Both the position numbers and the translations under genes were made by a program. A stretch of 64,000 nt of DNA from Clostridium massiliamazoniense (GTDB taxonomy: Bacteria > Bacillota > Clostridia > Clostridiales > Clostridiaceae): contig NZ_LN879468.1 of the NCBI RefSeq assembly GCF_001403635.1, forward strand, positions 310,001-374,000. The letters run 5' to 3'. The notes below the pieces were generated by a model. That model did no database searches. It worked only from the letters and a program-made list of their open reading frames with translations, and was not told the origin of the DNA. Below, in pieces: positions 9,128 to 17,345 of the stretch (position 1 is the first letter of the stretch; each line of letters opens with the position of its first letter).

Positions 9128-9460
9128 TTAATTATTATTTTCTTTATCAAATTTATTTAAATTTTTTTCAACTAAAAATCCTAAAGTAAGTGCACTTAAC
9201 AGGGTAACTATGTTGAAGTTATTACCTAATTTTAAGTTTAATAAACCTATTATATTATTTATTAGTAAGAATAAGAACCCATTAAGAATTAAAAGTTTAC
9301 CATAGTAAATTTGTGCATATTTCCAATTTTTAAGATTCTTTTTAGAGAGCTGTGTTCTATAACCTATATGGGAGGTTATATTTTTAGAAAAATAATATAT
9401 TTCAAGGTATCCAAGAACGATGCAAAGCATTGGTACTATTGAAAAGGTAAAAGTATTCAT
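9128..9460 (-). CDS. SdpI/YfhL-like membrane protein, 110 aa
   Basis: The protein has an N-terminal hydrophobic segment, then HIGYRTQLSKKNLKNWKYAQ, which matches the conserved IGxRT...W...A signature of the SdpI family (PF13630), then two further hydrophobic segments. In Bacillus, SdpI gives immunity to the SdpC toxin and signals its presence, but many family members lie away from any toxin, as here, where no sdpABC-like gene is near. Start: TAAGGAG precedes the ATG by 7 bases on the minus strand. Family assignment rests on the one motif and the topology. Confidence 0.7.
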   Translation of the reverse strand: MNTFTFSIVPMLCIVLGYLEIYYFSKNITSHIGYRTQLSKKNLKNWKYAQIYYGKLLILNGFLFLLINNIIGLLNLKLGNNFNIVTLLSALTLGFLVEKNLNKFDKENNN

Positions 9461-9986
9461 AATATGCTCCTTATAAACTAAGATTTTACCTCATAGCTAG
9501 AGGAAAGTTTATCTGTATTTTAGTAGAAGTTATTTAGTGTTCAGGTTTATTTATTTCTAATTTATAGAGCGTTAGATTATTATAAAACTAATAATTATAT
9601 AAATATATTTATGCGAAAATTTACTTTGGATTTATTTTAACAAGGAATAGAAAAAAAGAATAAATTAGAGCAATAAGAAATTTATATATAATTTTAACTA
9701 CAATTGAATCATTTTAAAACATATTAAGTATTTTATAACATACTAAATATTTAGATAAGGAAGATAATTAATAATAAATAATTTTAAGTGGATATAAGAT
9801 ATTTTATAGATAAAATAATACGAGGATTGTATTATTGAATGTTTCTAAAATGTCATTAAAATTCATTGAACTTGGGTGTAATATTAAAATAAATACTAAA
9901 AAGAATAAATGAAAAGGGAAGTTTATAGAAAGTTTAATTTAAGTATGAACATTCTTATTAAAAAAGAATAAACTTAGGAGAAGAAT
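9461..9986. other. intergenic region between divergent genes
   Basis: A 526-base AT-rich gap with a dispersed repeat copy at its left end (9481-9580) and promoter regions for both flanking genes. CTTAGGAG just before 9987 is the ribosome binding site of the MFS gene. No coding frame is supported. Confidence 0.5.
9481..9580 (-). repeat. dispersed repeat, diverged copy, minus orientation
   Basis: The stretch ATTTTAGTAGAAGTTATTTAG, then a TTTATTTATTT block and GAGCGTTAGA, follows the order of the full element on the minus strand, with many substitutions. Confidence 0.45.
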
Positions 9987-11225
9987 ATGAATTTTGCTTT
10001 ATTAAAAAATAAAAGTTTTTTACTTTTAATATTAAGTAATTTAATTTCATTAATAGGTACTGAAGCTTTAAATTTTGCTTTATCTTTATATGTTTTAGTT
10101 ATAACTGGATCTGCAATTAAATTTGCATTTCTTTTGTCAATTTCAGCAATTCCTCCAATTATAATTAGTCCAATTAGTGGAGTATTAGTTGATAGACTAA
10201 ATAAAAAAATTCTTATTATATTACTTAACTTAATAGATTTTTTTGTTCTTTCAATAAATATTTTTATATATTTAGAAAATAAAAAGATATCTATGGTGGG
10301 AATATATGTATTAGTAATTTTGCTTGCAATTACTTCATCCATATTTAATCCAGCAGTGAGTACGATAATACCTTCCATAATAGAGGAGGAACATCTGGTT
10401 GATGCTAATGGATTTAATAGTATATGTAAAAATATAGCTTTATTATTTGCGCCAATATTATCTGGATTTTTATTTGGTATCTATGGACTAAATATTATTT
10501 TATTCATTGATTGTATAAGCTTTTTAATAGCTGCTATAAATTTTGGATTTATAAGATTGCCCAAAATAGAAAATGATAAATTCTTAAATTTATCTACTTT
10601 TTTGGTTGAATTTAAAGAGGGATTAGATTTTATAAAATCTAAAAAAATATTAGGTGTAATTGTTATTTTAGGATTGATAATTAATTTTGCATATATACCA
10701 GTTATATCTGTAGGTTTTAATTATTTAGGTAAGATAGTTTTACATATAACCGATTATCAATTAGGTATATTAAATTCTATAAGCTTAATTTCAATTGTAT
10801 TTTCACCGTTTTTATGTAAGTTTTTATTAAAAAGGGTTGAATTGTCTAAGATTATTTTTATAGATATTTTTATAGTTTCATTGCTTTTAATTTTATTATC
10901 TATTTTAAATAATTCATTGGTATTAAAGCTATTTAATAGAGTTTTAATACCATATTTAAATTTATTAATAATTGCATTTTTATTAAATTTAATTTCTTCT
11001 ACTGGAAATTTAGCTTTAACAACAATAATTCAAAAAGAAACTCCAATTTCTTTGTTAGGAAGAGTAGGTTCTGTATTTAGTACAATTTTGCTAATAGCGA
11101 TGCCCTTAGGACAAATGGTTTTTGGAATTGTTTTTAATAAATATTCAGTAAGTATAGGATTTTTTTTAGCTGGGATTTTGATATTGGTATCTACAATTAT
11201 ATCAGGAAAGTACTTATTAAATTAG
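9987..11225 (+). CDS. MFS transporter, 412 aa
   Basis: About twelve hydrophobic segments run the length of the protein. The loop between segments 2 and 3 has GVLVDRLNKK, the MFS motif A region (G-x-x-x-D-R-x-x-K/R). The overall look, with an N-terminus LLKNKSFLLLILSNLISLIG and the central NGFNSICKNIALLFAPILSG, fits the MFS_3 / EntS-type drug and siderophore exporter group. Direction and substrate are unknown. Start: CTTAGGAGAAG lies before the ATG. It appears monocistronic; the next gene is about 250 bases away. Confidence 0.85.
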   Translation: MNFALLKNKSFLLLILSNLISLIGTEALNFALSLYVLVITGSAIKFAFLLSISAIPPIIISPISGVLVDRLNKKILIILLNLIDFFVLSINIFIYLENKKISMVGIYVLVILLAITSSIFNPAVSTIIPSIIEEEHLVDANGFNSICKNIALLFAPILSGFLFGIYGLNIILFIDCISFLIAAINFGFIRLPKIENDKFLNLSTFLVEFKEGLDFIKSKKILGVIVILGLIINFAYIPVISVGFNYLGKIVLHITDYQLGILNSISLISIVFSPFLCKFLLKRVELSKIIFIDIFIVSLLLILLSILNNSLVLKLFNRVLIPYLNLLIIAFLLNLISSTGNLALTTIIQKETPISLLGRVGSVFSTILLIAMPLGQMVFGIVFNKYSVSIGFFLAGILILVSTIISGKYLLN

Positions 11226-11472
11226 AGATATTAGTCTATAGATTAGTATTTCAGAAGATAGAGAATAAGTTCAATATTTCTCTTAATAGGAAAAGTATAA
11301 GTAGAGAATATGTATTATTAAATTAATTTAATAATACATATTAAGTGGTAACATAGGTTTTATAGAACATGGCGTAATTTGAATTTGAAATGTCACTTTA
11401 TGCTATTATAATTATTATTTAGAGATATTATAATAAGAACTACAATGAGTTAAGAAATTAGGAGGAATTTTT

Positions 11473-12291
11473 ATGAATAGAGTAGTTCTTGTAACAGGAG
11501 CAAGTAGTGGAATAGGATTTTCTACTGCTATGCAATTTAGAAAAAAGGGATTTACAGTTTATGCTACAGCTAGACGATTAAATAGATTAGAAAAACTAAA
11601 AGAGCATGGAATAAATATATTAGAACTTGACGTAACTAAAGAAGAATCAATGGTAAATTGCGTTAATAAAGTAATGAGTAAAGAAGGAAGAATAGATGTA
11701 CTTGTAAATAATGCAGGATATGGATATTATGGTGCTGTTGAAGATGTTAGCATGGAAGAGGCTAGAAAACAAGTGGAAGTTAATATATTTGGACTTGCAA
11801 GAATGACACAATTAGTTTTACCAAGTATGAGGAAAAATAAGTTTGGTAAAATAATAAATATATCATCAATGGGTGGTAAAATTTATACTAAATTTGGAGC
11901 ATGGTATCATGCAACAAAGTTTGCTGTTGAAGGATTTAGTGATTGTTTGAGATTAGAAGTTGAGCCTTTTGGAATTGATGTAGTTGTTGTTGAACCAGGT
12001 GGAATAAAAACAGAGTGGGGTGGAATTGCAGCAGAAAACTTAAAAAAATCTTCTGCAAATGGTGTATATGCTGAAGAAGCTAATAAAGCTAGTGAATATA
12101 TTAAGCAAACGTATAGTGGAAGTAAATTAACAGACCCAATAGTAATTGCAGATACAATTGTAAAGGCAGCAACTGTAAAGAAACCTAAAACAAGATATCT
12201 AATTGGATATTCAGCAAAGCCAGTTGTCTTTTTAAGAAGAATATTATCAGATAGAATGTTTGACAAGATTATAAGGAGAGTTCAAGGTTAA
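11473..12291 (+). CDS. short-chain dehydrogenase/reductase, 272 aa
   Basis: This is a classical SDR with the cofactor motif TGASSGIG at residues 8-15, NNAG after strand 4, a catalytic serine region (NISSMGG), and Tyr145-x-x-x-Lys149 in YHATK. An arginine pair after strand 2 (ATARR) suggests preference for NADP(H). It has the usual SDR length. The start has TAGGAGG about 8 bases before it. The next gene, an AraC-type regulator, begins 24 bases later, so the two are likely one operon and the regulator may act on it. The substrate is unknown. Confidence 0.9.
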   Translation: MNRVVLVTGASSGIGFSTAMQFRKKGFTVYATARRLNRLEKLKEHGINILELDVTKEESMVNCVNKVMSKEGRIDVLVNNAGYGYYGAVEDVSMEEARKQVEVNIFGLARMTQLVLPSMRKNKFGKIINISSMGGKIYTKFGAWYHATKFAVEGFSDCLRLEVEPFGIDVVVVEPGGIKTEWGGIAAENLKKSSANGVYAEEANKASEYIKQTYSGSKLTDPIVIADTIVKAATVKKPKTRYLIGYSAKPVVFLRRILSDRMFDKIIRRVQG

Positions 12292-12315
12292 TAAAGTAAT
12301 AAAAAGGAGGTTATT

Positions 12316-13303
12316 ATGTCCAGATTTTATTTATTAGATAAAAAATATTTAGAATACCTAGAGTTTATTGGTATCAATGGAGAATTAGCCTTTAAAAAAG
12401 CTGATATACCAATAAAAATCTTATCTAAAAAAGATATTGTTATAAATAGGGAACAATACATAAATTTAATGAATGTACTAGATGAAATTATAGATACTGA
12501 AAGTTTGATAAATTATAGTGATATTGAAAATATGATTATGTTTATACCATCCTTATTTGCTAGTATGTGTTCAAGAAATGGTATTGAGTGTTTTAAAATA
12601 ATATCTAAATATAAAAAATTAATAGGACCATATATTGTTGATGTTTATGTTGATGAAGAAAAGTTAACTTTGGAATTTAAATTTGATAATGAAGATAAAA
12701 ACTTACCTAGGTTTACTATATTTAGTGAACAAATTTTAATGTTAAATATTATAAGAAAAGCTACAGGCGTAAATATAGTTCCTAAAAAAGTAACATCTAT
12801 TTATGAATATAAAGATAGTAAGTTTGAAGAATTTTTTGGAGTAAAGCCATATAAATCTTATAAGTCTATAATAGAATTTTCAATAGAAGATGTTCAAAGA
12901 TGTTTTATAACAGAAAACAATATAATGTGGAATTTTCTAGAGCCAGAGTTAACAAAGAGAATAAAGGAATTAGAAATGGATGAAAGTTTTGCAGCGAGTG
13001 TTAGAAGTAGTTTAATTGAACTTATTCCAAGAGGGGAAGGGAATATTGAAATGGTAGCAAAAGAACTTGCTTTAAGTGTGAGAACCTTACAAAGAAAATT
13101 ATTAAATGAAAAAAACTACTTTTATAAAACAGTTAAATCATACTAGAGAATTACTTGCTAAAAGTTATTTAAGAGACAAAACTATGACTAATGATGATAT
13201 TGCATTTTTAATTGGTTATTCAGATACTAATTCATTTATTAGAGCTTTTAAAAATTGGACTGGTATGACAATTAAAGAGTATAAGGAGAGAAATTCTTTA
13301 TAA
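12316..13303 (+). pseudogene. AraC family regulator interrupted by a frameshift in the DNA-binding domain
   Basis: The first frame (12316-13146) holds an N-terminal ligand/dimerisation domain of the Arabinose_bd type (about residues 1-200) and the start of the AraC helix-turn-helix, ending at LALSVRTLQRKLLNEK. It then runs out of frame at an A7 tract (13109-13115) to a stop at 13144-13146. With one A fewer the frame continues as TTFIKQLNHTRELLAKSYL and on to the typical second helix-turn-helix SDTNSFIRAFKNWTGMT, ending at 13303. The break is thus a single-base insertion in a homopolymer. It could be a true mutation, a reversible slippage switch, or a sequencing error. AAGGAGG precedes the start. 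The gene follows the SDR gene closely. Confidence 0.85.
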
Positions 13304-13350
13304 TAAGTAAATTATTATGTATTACTGCTTTGATTTTAGAGGTGTAAAAG

Positions 13351-13821
13351 ATGTCTTATTGTGAAAGTAAAGATAATTCAATTGATTTAATAGAACAGGT
13401 TATTGTATGTCCTATATGTAATGGAGATACTAAACAAGTAAAAGAAATAACTGTCAGACATTTTATACTTGATAGCCTTGTAAACAAGGTGAAAGAGGGG
13501 AATTACTATATTTGTTTAAATGAAAGTTGCGATGTTGTTTATTATAATTTAAATGAAAATATCATAATAAAAAAACAAGAAGTGAAAGTTCCTATTTGGT
13601 ATAAAAAAGACGCTAATCCTAAATATATATGTTACTGTAATCAAGTAACAGAAAAGCAAATCATTAATGCAGTTCTTAATGATAAAGCAAAAGATATAAA
13701 GGATGTTGCAAGGTTTACAGGAGCAATGAAAAATGGACAGTGTGAGATTAACAATCCTTTCGGTAAATGTTGTAGCCCTAATATTCAAAAAGTTATTGAC
13801 AAAGCATTAAGTATGAAATAG
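13351..13821 (+). CDS. CopZ-like zinc-ribbon and BFD-like [2Fe-2S] protein, 156 aa
   Basis: The N-terminal part has CPIC (Cys20, Cys23) and a second pair in CLNESC, forming a zinc-ribbon of the zf_CopZ type. The C-terminal part has CYCNQVTEKQI and GQCEINNPFGKCC, the four-cysteine pattern of BFD-like [2Fe-2S] domains as in the Archaeoglobus copper chaperone CopZ N-terminal domain. No heavy-metal-associated (HMA) domain follows, so copper delivery is uncertain; an electron-transfer or metal-sensing role is equally likely. It lies 47 bases after the broken AraC gene on the same strand. GAGGTG precedes the start. A terminator follows. Confidence 0.82.
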   Translation: MSYCESKDNSIDLIEQVIVCPICNGDTKQVKEITVRHFILDSLVNKVKEGNYYICLNESCDVVYYNLNENIIIKKQEVKVPIWYKKDANPKYICYCNQVTEKQIINAVLNDKAKDIKDVARFTGAMKNGQCEINNPFGKCCSPNIQKVIDKALSMK

Positions 13822-13887
13822 TGACATAGTATATTATATTTTCTTATTGAACATTATAGGTGGACAATTAGTATGGAAGTATATGTG

Positions 13888-13921
13888 AAAAAGGATTTTC
13901 TGTAATTAGAAAATCCTTTTT
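13888..13921. terminator. bidirectional hairpin terminator
   Basis: AAAAAGGATTTTCT pairs perfectly with AGAAAATCCTTTTT around a 6-base loop, between convergent genes ending at 13821 and 13930. Confidence 0.85.
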
Positions 13922-13929
13922 GTAATTTA

Positions 13930-14220
13930 TTAGTTACCACAATCATAAGTTGTCCATTCATCAAAAAGATCTTCTTTAGGATCTCTTATGCTTATGATTG
14001 TTTCATTTCCATTAACTATAGTGTTATAGCCTTTGCTATATAAATTTTCTCTAAGTTCTTGAATAACAGCAAAATTTACAGTTATTCTTTCTGATTCTAC
14101 TAACTTTTCAAGTTCTGGAAGTAAAAATTCTATTTGTTTTTTTATTTCAACTTCTTTATTAGAATCTCTTTTTTCTAATATTTCCTTAGCTGTAGGAAGT
14201 ACGTCAAATAAATTTTCCAT
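13930..14220 (-). CDS. hypothetical protein, 96 aa
   Basis: I do not recognise this protein. It is acidic, with two likely long helices (about residues 20-60), followed by a beta-rich end NGNETIISIRDPKED and a terminal YDCGN. There is no signal or membrane segment. The start is set by AGGAGG about 8 bases before the ATG on the minus strand. It is divergent from the marR operon, 270 bases away. Confidence 0.65.
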   Translation of the reverse strand: MENLFDVLPTAKEILEKRDSNKEVEIKKQIEFLLPELEKLVESERITVNFAVIQELRENLYSKGYNTIVNGNETIISIRDPKEDLFDEWTTYDCGN

Positions 14221-14419
14221 AATAAAATCCTCCTATTATGTAATTAAGGAAATTTTATCATAATAATAGTATTTTAACAATGATGTGTACTTTAAAGTGT
14301 AATATTAAATTTTTTAGGAGGAAGGAACAGTATAATTGCTTATCTCCAGTTTATAGAACACTAAAAATTATAAATATTAGCTAAAAGTTAAATTGCTTAT
14401 TGATTTTAGGTTTTATAAG

Positions 14420-14454
14420 TAGTACTATATTAGTATAGTACTAAATTAGTACTA
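14420..14454 (+). promoter_or_regulatory. candidate operator: three TAGTACTA boxes before the MarR gene
   Basis: TAGTACTA occurs at 14420-14427, 14436-14443 and 14447-14454. The first two lie within a perfect inverted repeat GTACTATA-TTAG-TATAGTAC (14422-14441). The position, 37 bases before the regulator start, suits autoregulation by a dimeric MarR protein. This is inference from symmetry and position. Confidence 0.6.
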
Positions 14455-14490
14455 TTTTGTTTAAGAACTAATTTGGAGAGGGAACATATT

Positions 14491-14955
14491 ATGGATAAAC
14501 ATAGTGAAAAGCAAGTAAATGATTTAAGTTTATTATTTCATGAGATTTTATTTTTAAAAAATAATTTAAGTTTAGGAAAAGATTTTAGCAACCTAGATAA
14601 GTTTAGTGAAAATGAAATATCTATAATAAATATATTAGGACATAATGATAATGTTACTTTAAAGGATATAATCAATGTTATTAAAGTTCCTAAAAGTACC
14701 TTAACAGGATTAATTAATAAACTTGAAAAAAATAATTACGTAAAAAGAAGTATTAATGATGTAGATAAAAGATCTTATAAGTTAGAACTAACTGAAGAAG
14801 GAATAAAAGTTAGTAAAGAACATGATGAATTTGACAGAACTGTTTCAGAAAAGGTTCTTTCTGCTTTGAATGATTCTCAAGATAGAGAATTATTTATAAA
14901 ATTATTTGGGGAAATTATCAATAATTTAAAAAGTGAGATAAAGGAGAATAAATAA
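14491..14955 (+). CDS. MarR family transcriptional regulator, 154 aa
   Basis: The winged helix-turn-helix is visible at about residues 40-100: the recognition part VPKSTLTGLINKLEKNNYVKR is followed by the wing NDVDKRSYKLELTEEG, the diagnostic MarR D-x-R motif. The start at 14491 is preferred to the in-frame TTG at 14473 because GGAGAGGG lies 10 bases before it and overlaps that TTG. The gene ends one base before the cyclase-family gene, so the two form an operon, and it probably binds the dyads at 14420-14454. The ligand is unknown. Confidence 0.9.
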   Translation: MDKHSEKQVNDLSLLFHEILFLKNNLSLGKDFSNLDKFSENEISIINILGHNDNVTLKDIINVIKVPKSTLTGLINKLEKNNYVKRSINDVDKRSYKLELTEEGIKVSKEHDEFDRTVSEKVLSALNDSQDRELFIKLFGEIINNLKSEIKENK

Positions 14956-14956
14956 C

Positions 14957-15520
14957 ATGTTAGTAGATTTAAGTTTAAAAGTAACAAAAGCTCATATGAA
15001 AATGGCTATGGATTATGGAAAAATGGAGCATTTAGGACATCTAGGAACACATTTTGATGTTATGGATAAGGAATTTCCTCTAGAATATACATCTAGAGAT
15101 GCTATAGTTTTTGATGTTAGCAATATAGAAAATAGAGATATTGAAATTTCTGATATAGATATAAACAAAGTTAAAGAAGGAATGTTTGTAGCTTTTTATA
15201 CAGATATAATTAATAAGCTAGAATATGGAACAAAGGAATATTTTGAAGGTAATAGAAATTTATCAAAGGATTTAATAAAGGAATTAGTGAAAAAGGGAGT
15301 AGCAATTATAGCTATTGATTGTTGTGGTATTAGAGCGGGAAAAGAACATGATTTAGCAGATCAATATTGTGCAGATAATAATGCTTTCGTGGTAGAAAAT
15401 CTATGTAATTTAGAAAAAGTACTAAATGGAGAAAAATACAAATTATTTAAAGCTAGTACATATCCTATAAATTTTATTGATATTACAGGATTACCATGTA
15501 GAGTAATAGGAGAACTATAA
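14957..15520 (+). CDS. cyclase/kynurenine formamidase-like metal hydrolase, 187 aa
   Basis: The family motif HLGTHFD (His28, His32, Asp34) is the metal-binding HxGTHxD signature of the cyclase family (PF04199), which includes bacterial kynurenine formamidase. The protein is somewhat shorter than typical members (about 210 residues). The true reaction is unknown; no tryptophan-degradation genes lie nearby. It starts two bases after the marR stop and is therefore likely co-transcribed and controlled by that regulator. A long hairpin terminator follows. Confidence 0.82.
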   Translation: MLVDLSLKVTKAHMKMAMDYGKMEHLGHLGTHFDVMDKEFPLEYTSRDAIVFDVSNIENRDIEISDIDINKVKEGMFVAFYTDIINKLEYGTKEYFEGNRNLSKDLIKELVKKGVAIIAIDCCGIRAGKEHDLADQYCADNNAFVVENLCNLEKVLNGEKYKLFKASTYPINFIDITGLPCRVIGEL

Positions 15521-15532
15521 ACTTCAATAAAA

Positions 15533-15600
15533 AGAACTGTGTATTTACTAAAGCTAGGTATACTTTATCATATCTAATTTTAGTATTACACAGTTTTTTA
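15533..15600. terminator. bidirectional hairpin terminator
   Basis: AACTGTGTATTTACTAAA pairs with TTTAGTATTACACAGTT, with a few mismatches and a long AT-rich loop, flanked by A- and T-tracts. It separates convergent genes ending at 15520 and 15619. Confidence 0.75.
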
Positions 15601-15618
15601 TATGCAATATTTTAATTA

Positions 15619-16131
15619 TTAAACTGTTGTTGTAGGATCAACGAAAACTCTTTTAGCAAGTTCTTCATCTATCATATATAGAGCAGCTGGATTTCCTTCA
15701 GCTCTTCTAATTTTCTTTAGAAGGGAATTAAAGTTATTTTCTTCTTCAACTTGTTCATCAATAAACCATTGAAGTAAACTTATTGTAGCATGTTCTTTTT
15801 CTTCAAAAGCAACGTCAGCTAAAGCATATATTCTTTTAGTTACAAGTTGCTCATGTTCATAACCAGCAGCAAATAAATCTGAAGCATTTTCAAAATGATA
15901 TGAAGGTTTTTCAATTGCTTCTAATTGAACATTACCGTTTTTTTGGAATATGTAATCATAAAACTTCATAGCATGAGCTAATTCTTCTTTAGCTTGAATT
16001 CTGAAGAAATTTGCAAATCCACTTAAATCAACAGATTCAGCATAAGCTGCCATTGATAAATAAACATAAGATGAGTAAAATTCAAAGTTAACTTGTTCAT
16101 TAAGTTTTTCTTGTAAGTTTTTGCTTAACAT
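15619..16131 (-). CDS. ftnA: ferritin (bacterial FtnA type), 170 aa
   Basis: This is a full-length non-heme ferritin with the ferroxidase residues in place: Glu17, Tyr24, Glu50, His53, Glu94, Gln127 and Glu130. It oxidises Fe(II) and stores it as a mineral inside a 24-subunit shell in the cytoplasm. The start has AAAGGAGTG before the ATG on the minus strand. It appears monocistronic, with a shared terminator downstream. No Fur-like box was identified with confidence in the 352-base upstream gap. Confidence 0.93.
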   Translation of the reverse strand: MLSKNLQEKLNEQVNFEFYSSYVYLSMAAYAESVDLSGFANFFRIQAKEELAHAMKFYDYIFQKNGNVQLEAIEKPSYHFENASDLFAAGYEHEQLVTKRIYALADVAFEEKEHATISLLQWFIDEQVEEENNFNSLLKKIRRAEGNPAALYMIDEELAKRVFVDPTTTV

Positions 16132-16483
16132 AATAACACTCCTTTAATATAAAAGACTTTTACTATTATTTTACAACTTTCATCAAATTTTCACAATAAT
16201 AATTAACATATTTTTAATTATTATGATATAAGTATAAGAATTGTTAGATTCTTATTAGAAGAAGGTAATTATGTAGTTTTTTATATGAATTTACTAAAGT
16301 TTATCCTTAATATTTATAATTGAATTAATTGAAAGTTGAAGAAAGAGAATAATGTTACATATAATATTAAGAAAAGGTGTAAGTTTTGACTCTTAATTTT
16401 TTAAAATAGTAAAGTTATAGGAATTATAAATTTTACATAGGAAAGTTAGTATATATAATTTTTATTAGTTTGGGGGAATAGCT
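16132..16483. other. divergent intergenic region
   Basis: 352 AT-rich bases holding the promoters of ferritin (minus) and the HAD gene (plus). I see no open frame, repeat copy or strong hairpin in it. Confidence 0.4.
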
Positions 16484-17143
16484 TTGGAAATAAATACAGT
16501 AATATTTGATATGGATGGAGTAATTTTTGATACAGAAAGTCTTTATTTAAAACACTGGTGTAGTATTTTTAGTAAGTATGGTTATGAAATGACAAAGGAA
16601 AATTACTTACTTGTTATGGGAAGGGGAAGAAAAGTTGTTAAGGAAAAGTTTTTAAGTATGTATGGTGAAAAGCTGCCTATTGATGATATGTATAAGGAAA
16701 AGGATTATGAGTTAAGTAAGTATATTGAGGAAAATGAAGTTCCCATTAAGGAAGGAGCTTATGAATTGTTAGAATTTTTAAGTAAAAAGGGTTATAAAAT
16801 TGCTTTAGCAACATCAGCTAAAAAGGGACGAGCTATGAAACATTTAAAGGATTCAAAGTTTAAGGATTATTTTGATGTTATTATAACTGGTGAGGATATA
16901 GAAAAAGCAAAACCTAATCCAGAGATATTTTTAAAGGCTTTAGAAAAATTAGATGTAGAGCCTAAGAATGCTATAGTTATTGAAGATTCAATAGCAGGGA
17001 TAAAAGCAGCTAAAAATGCAGGAATATTTGCTGTCCATACACCTGATTTAAAAGAACCAGATGAAGAAATGCTTAAAGAAGCTGACGTTATAGTTTCTAA
17101 TTTAATAGAAATAAAAACTTTAGTTCAGAATCTAGAAGAGTGA
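16484..17143 (+). CDS. HAD family phosphatase/phosphoglucomutase-like, 219 aa
   Basis: Motif I is FDMDGVIFDTES with Asp9 and Asp11; motif II is the TSAKKG region; motif III/IV is AKPNPEIF followed by VIEDSIAGIKAAKNAG. The small cap between motifs I and II makes it subfamily IA, like beta-phosphoglucomutases and sugar phosphatases. The start codon is TTG at 16484, supported by GGGGGAA at 16472-16478; no ATG lies near. The substrate is unknown. It is monocistronic, with a terminator at 17231. Confidence 0.88.
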   Translation: MEINTVIFDMDGVIFDTESLYLKHWCSIFSKYGYEMTKENYLLVMGRGRKVVKEKFLSMYGEKLPIDDMYKEKDYELSKYIEENEVPIKEGAYELLEFLSKKGYKIALATSAKKGRAMKHLKDSKFKDYFDVIITGEDIEKAKPNPEIFLKALEKLDVEPKNAIVIEDSIAGIKAAKNAGIFAVHTPDLKEPDEEMLKEADVIVSNLIEIKTLVQNLEE

Positions 17144-17146
17144 GAC

Positions 17147-17188
17147 TATTTATCTCCTACTTATAGAAGAGAGGAGTTATAAGATAAA
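17147..17188 (-). repeat. dispersed repeat fragment, minus orientation
   Basis: TTTATCTCCTACTTATAGAAG-AGAGGAGTTATAAGAT resembles the left end of the element as seen at 63378-63434. It is a weak match. Confidence 0.3.
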
Positions 17189-17230
17189 ATAAGTTTCAAT
17201 AGAAACTTACAAAAGCAATAAAGAATTAAG

Positions 17231-17275
17231 AAAATAGTAATTTAGATATTAAAATTCTAAGTTGCTATTTTTTTA
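17231..17275 (+). terminator. hairpin terminator
   Basis: AAATAGTAATTTAGA pairs with TCTAAGTTGCTATTT (one or two mismatches), followed by T7. It closes the HAD gene. Confidence 0.75.
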
Positions 17276-17345
17276 TTGAAAATAAAATATCCTTAGTATC
17301 ATATTATAGAACTTAGGTGAAAATAGATAAAAGGAAGGTGATTTT

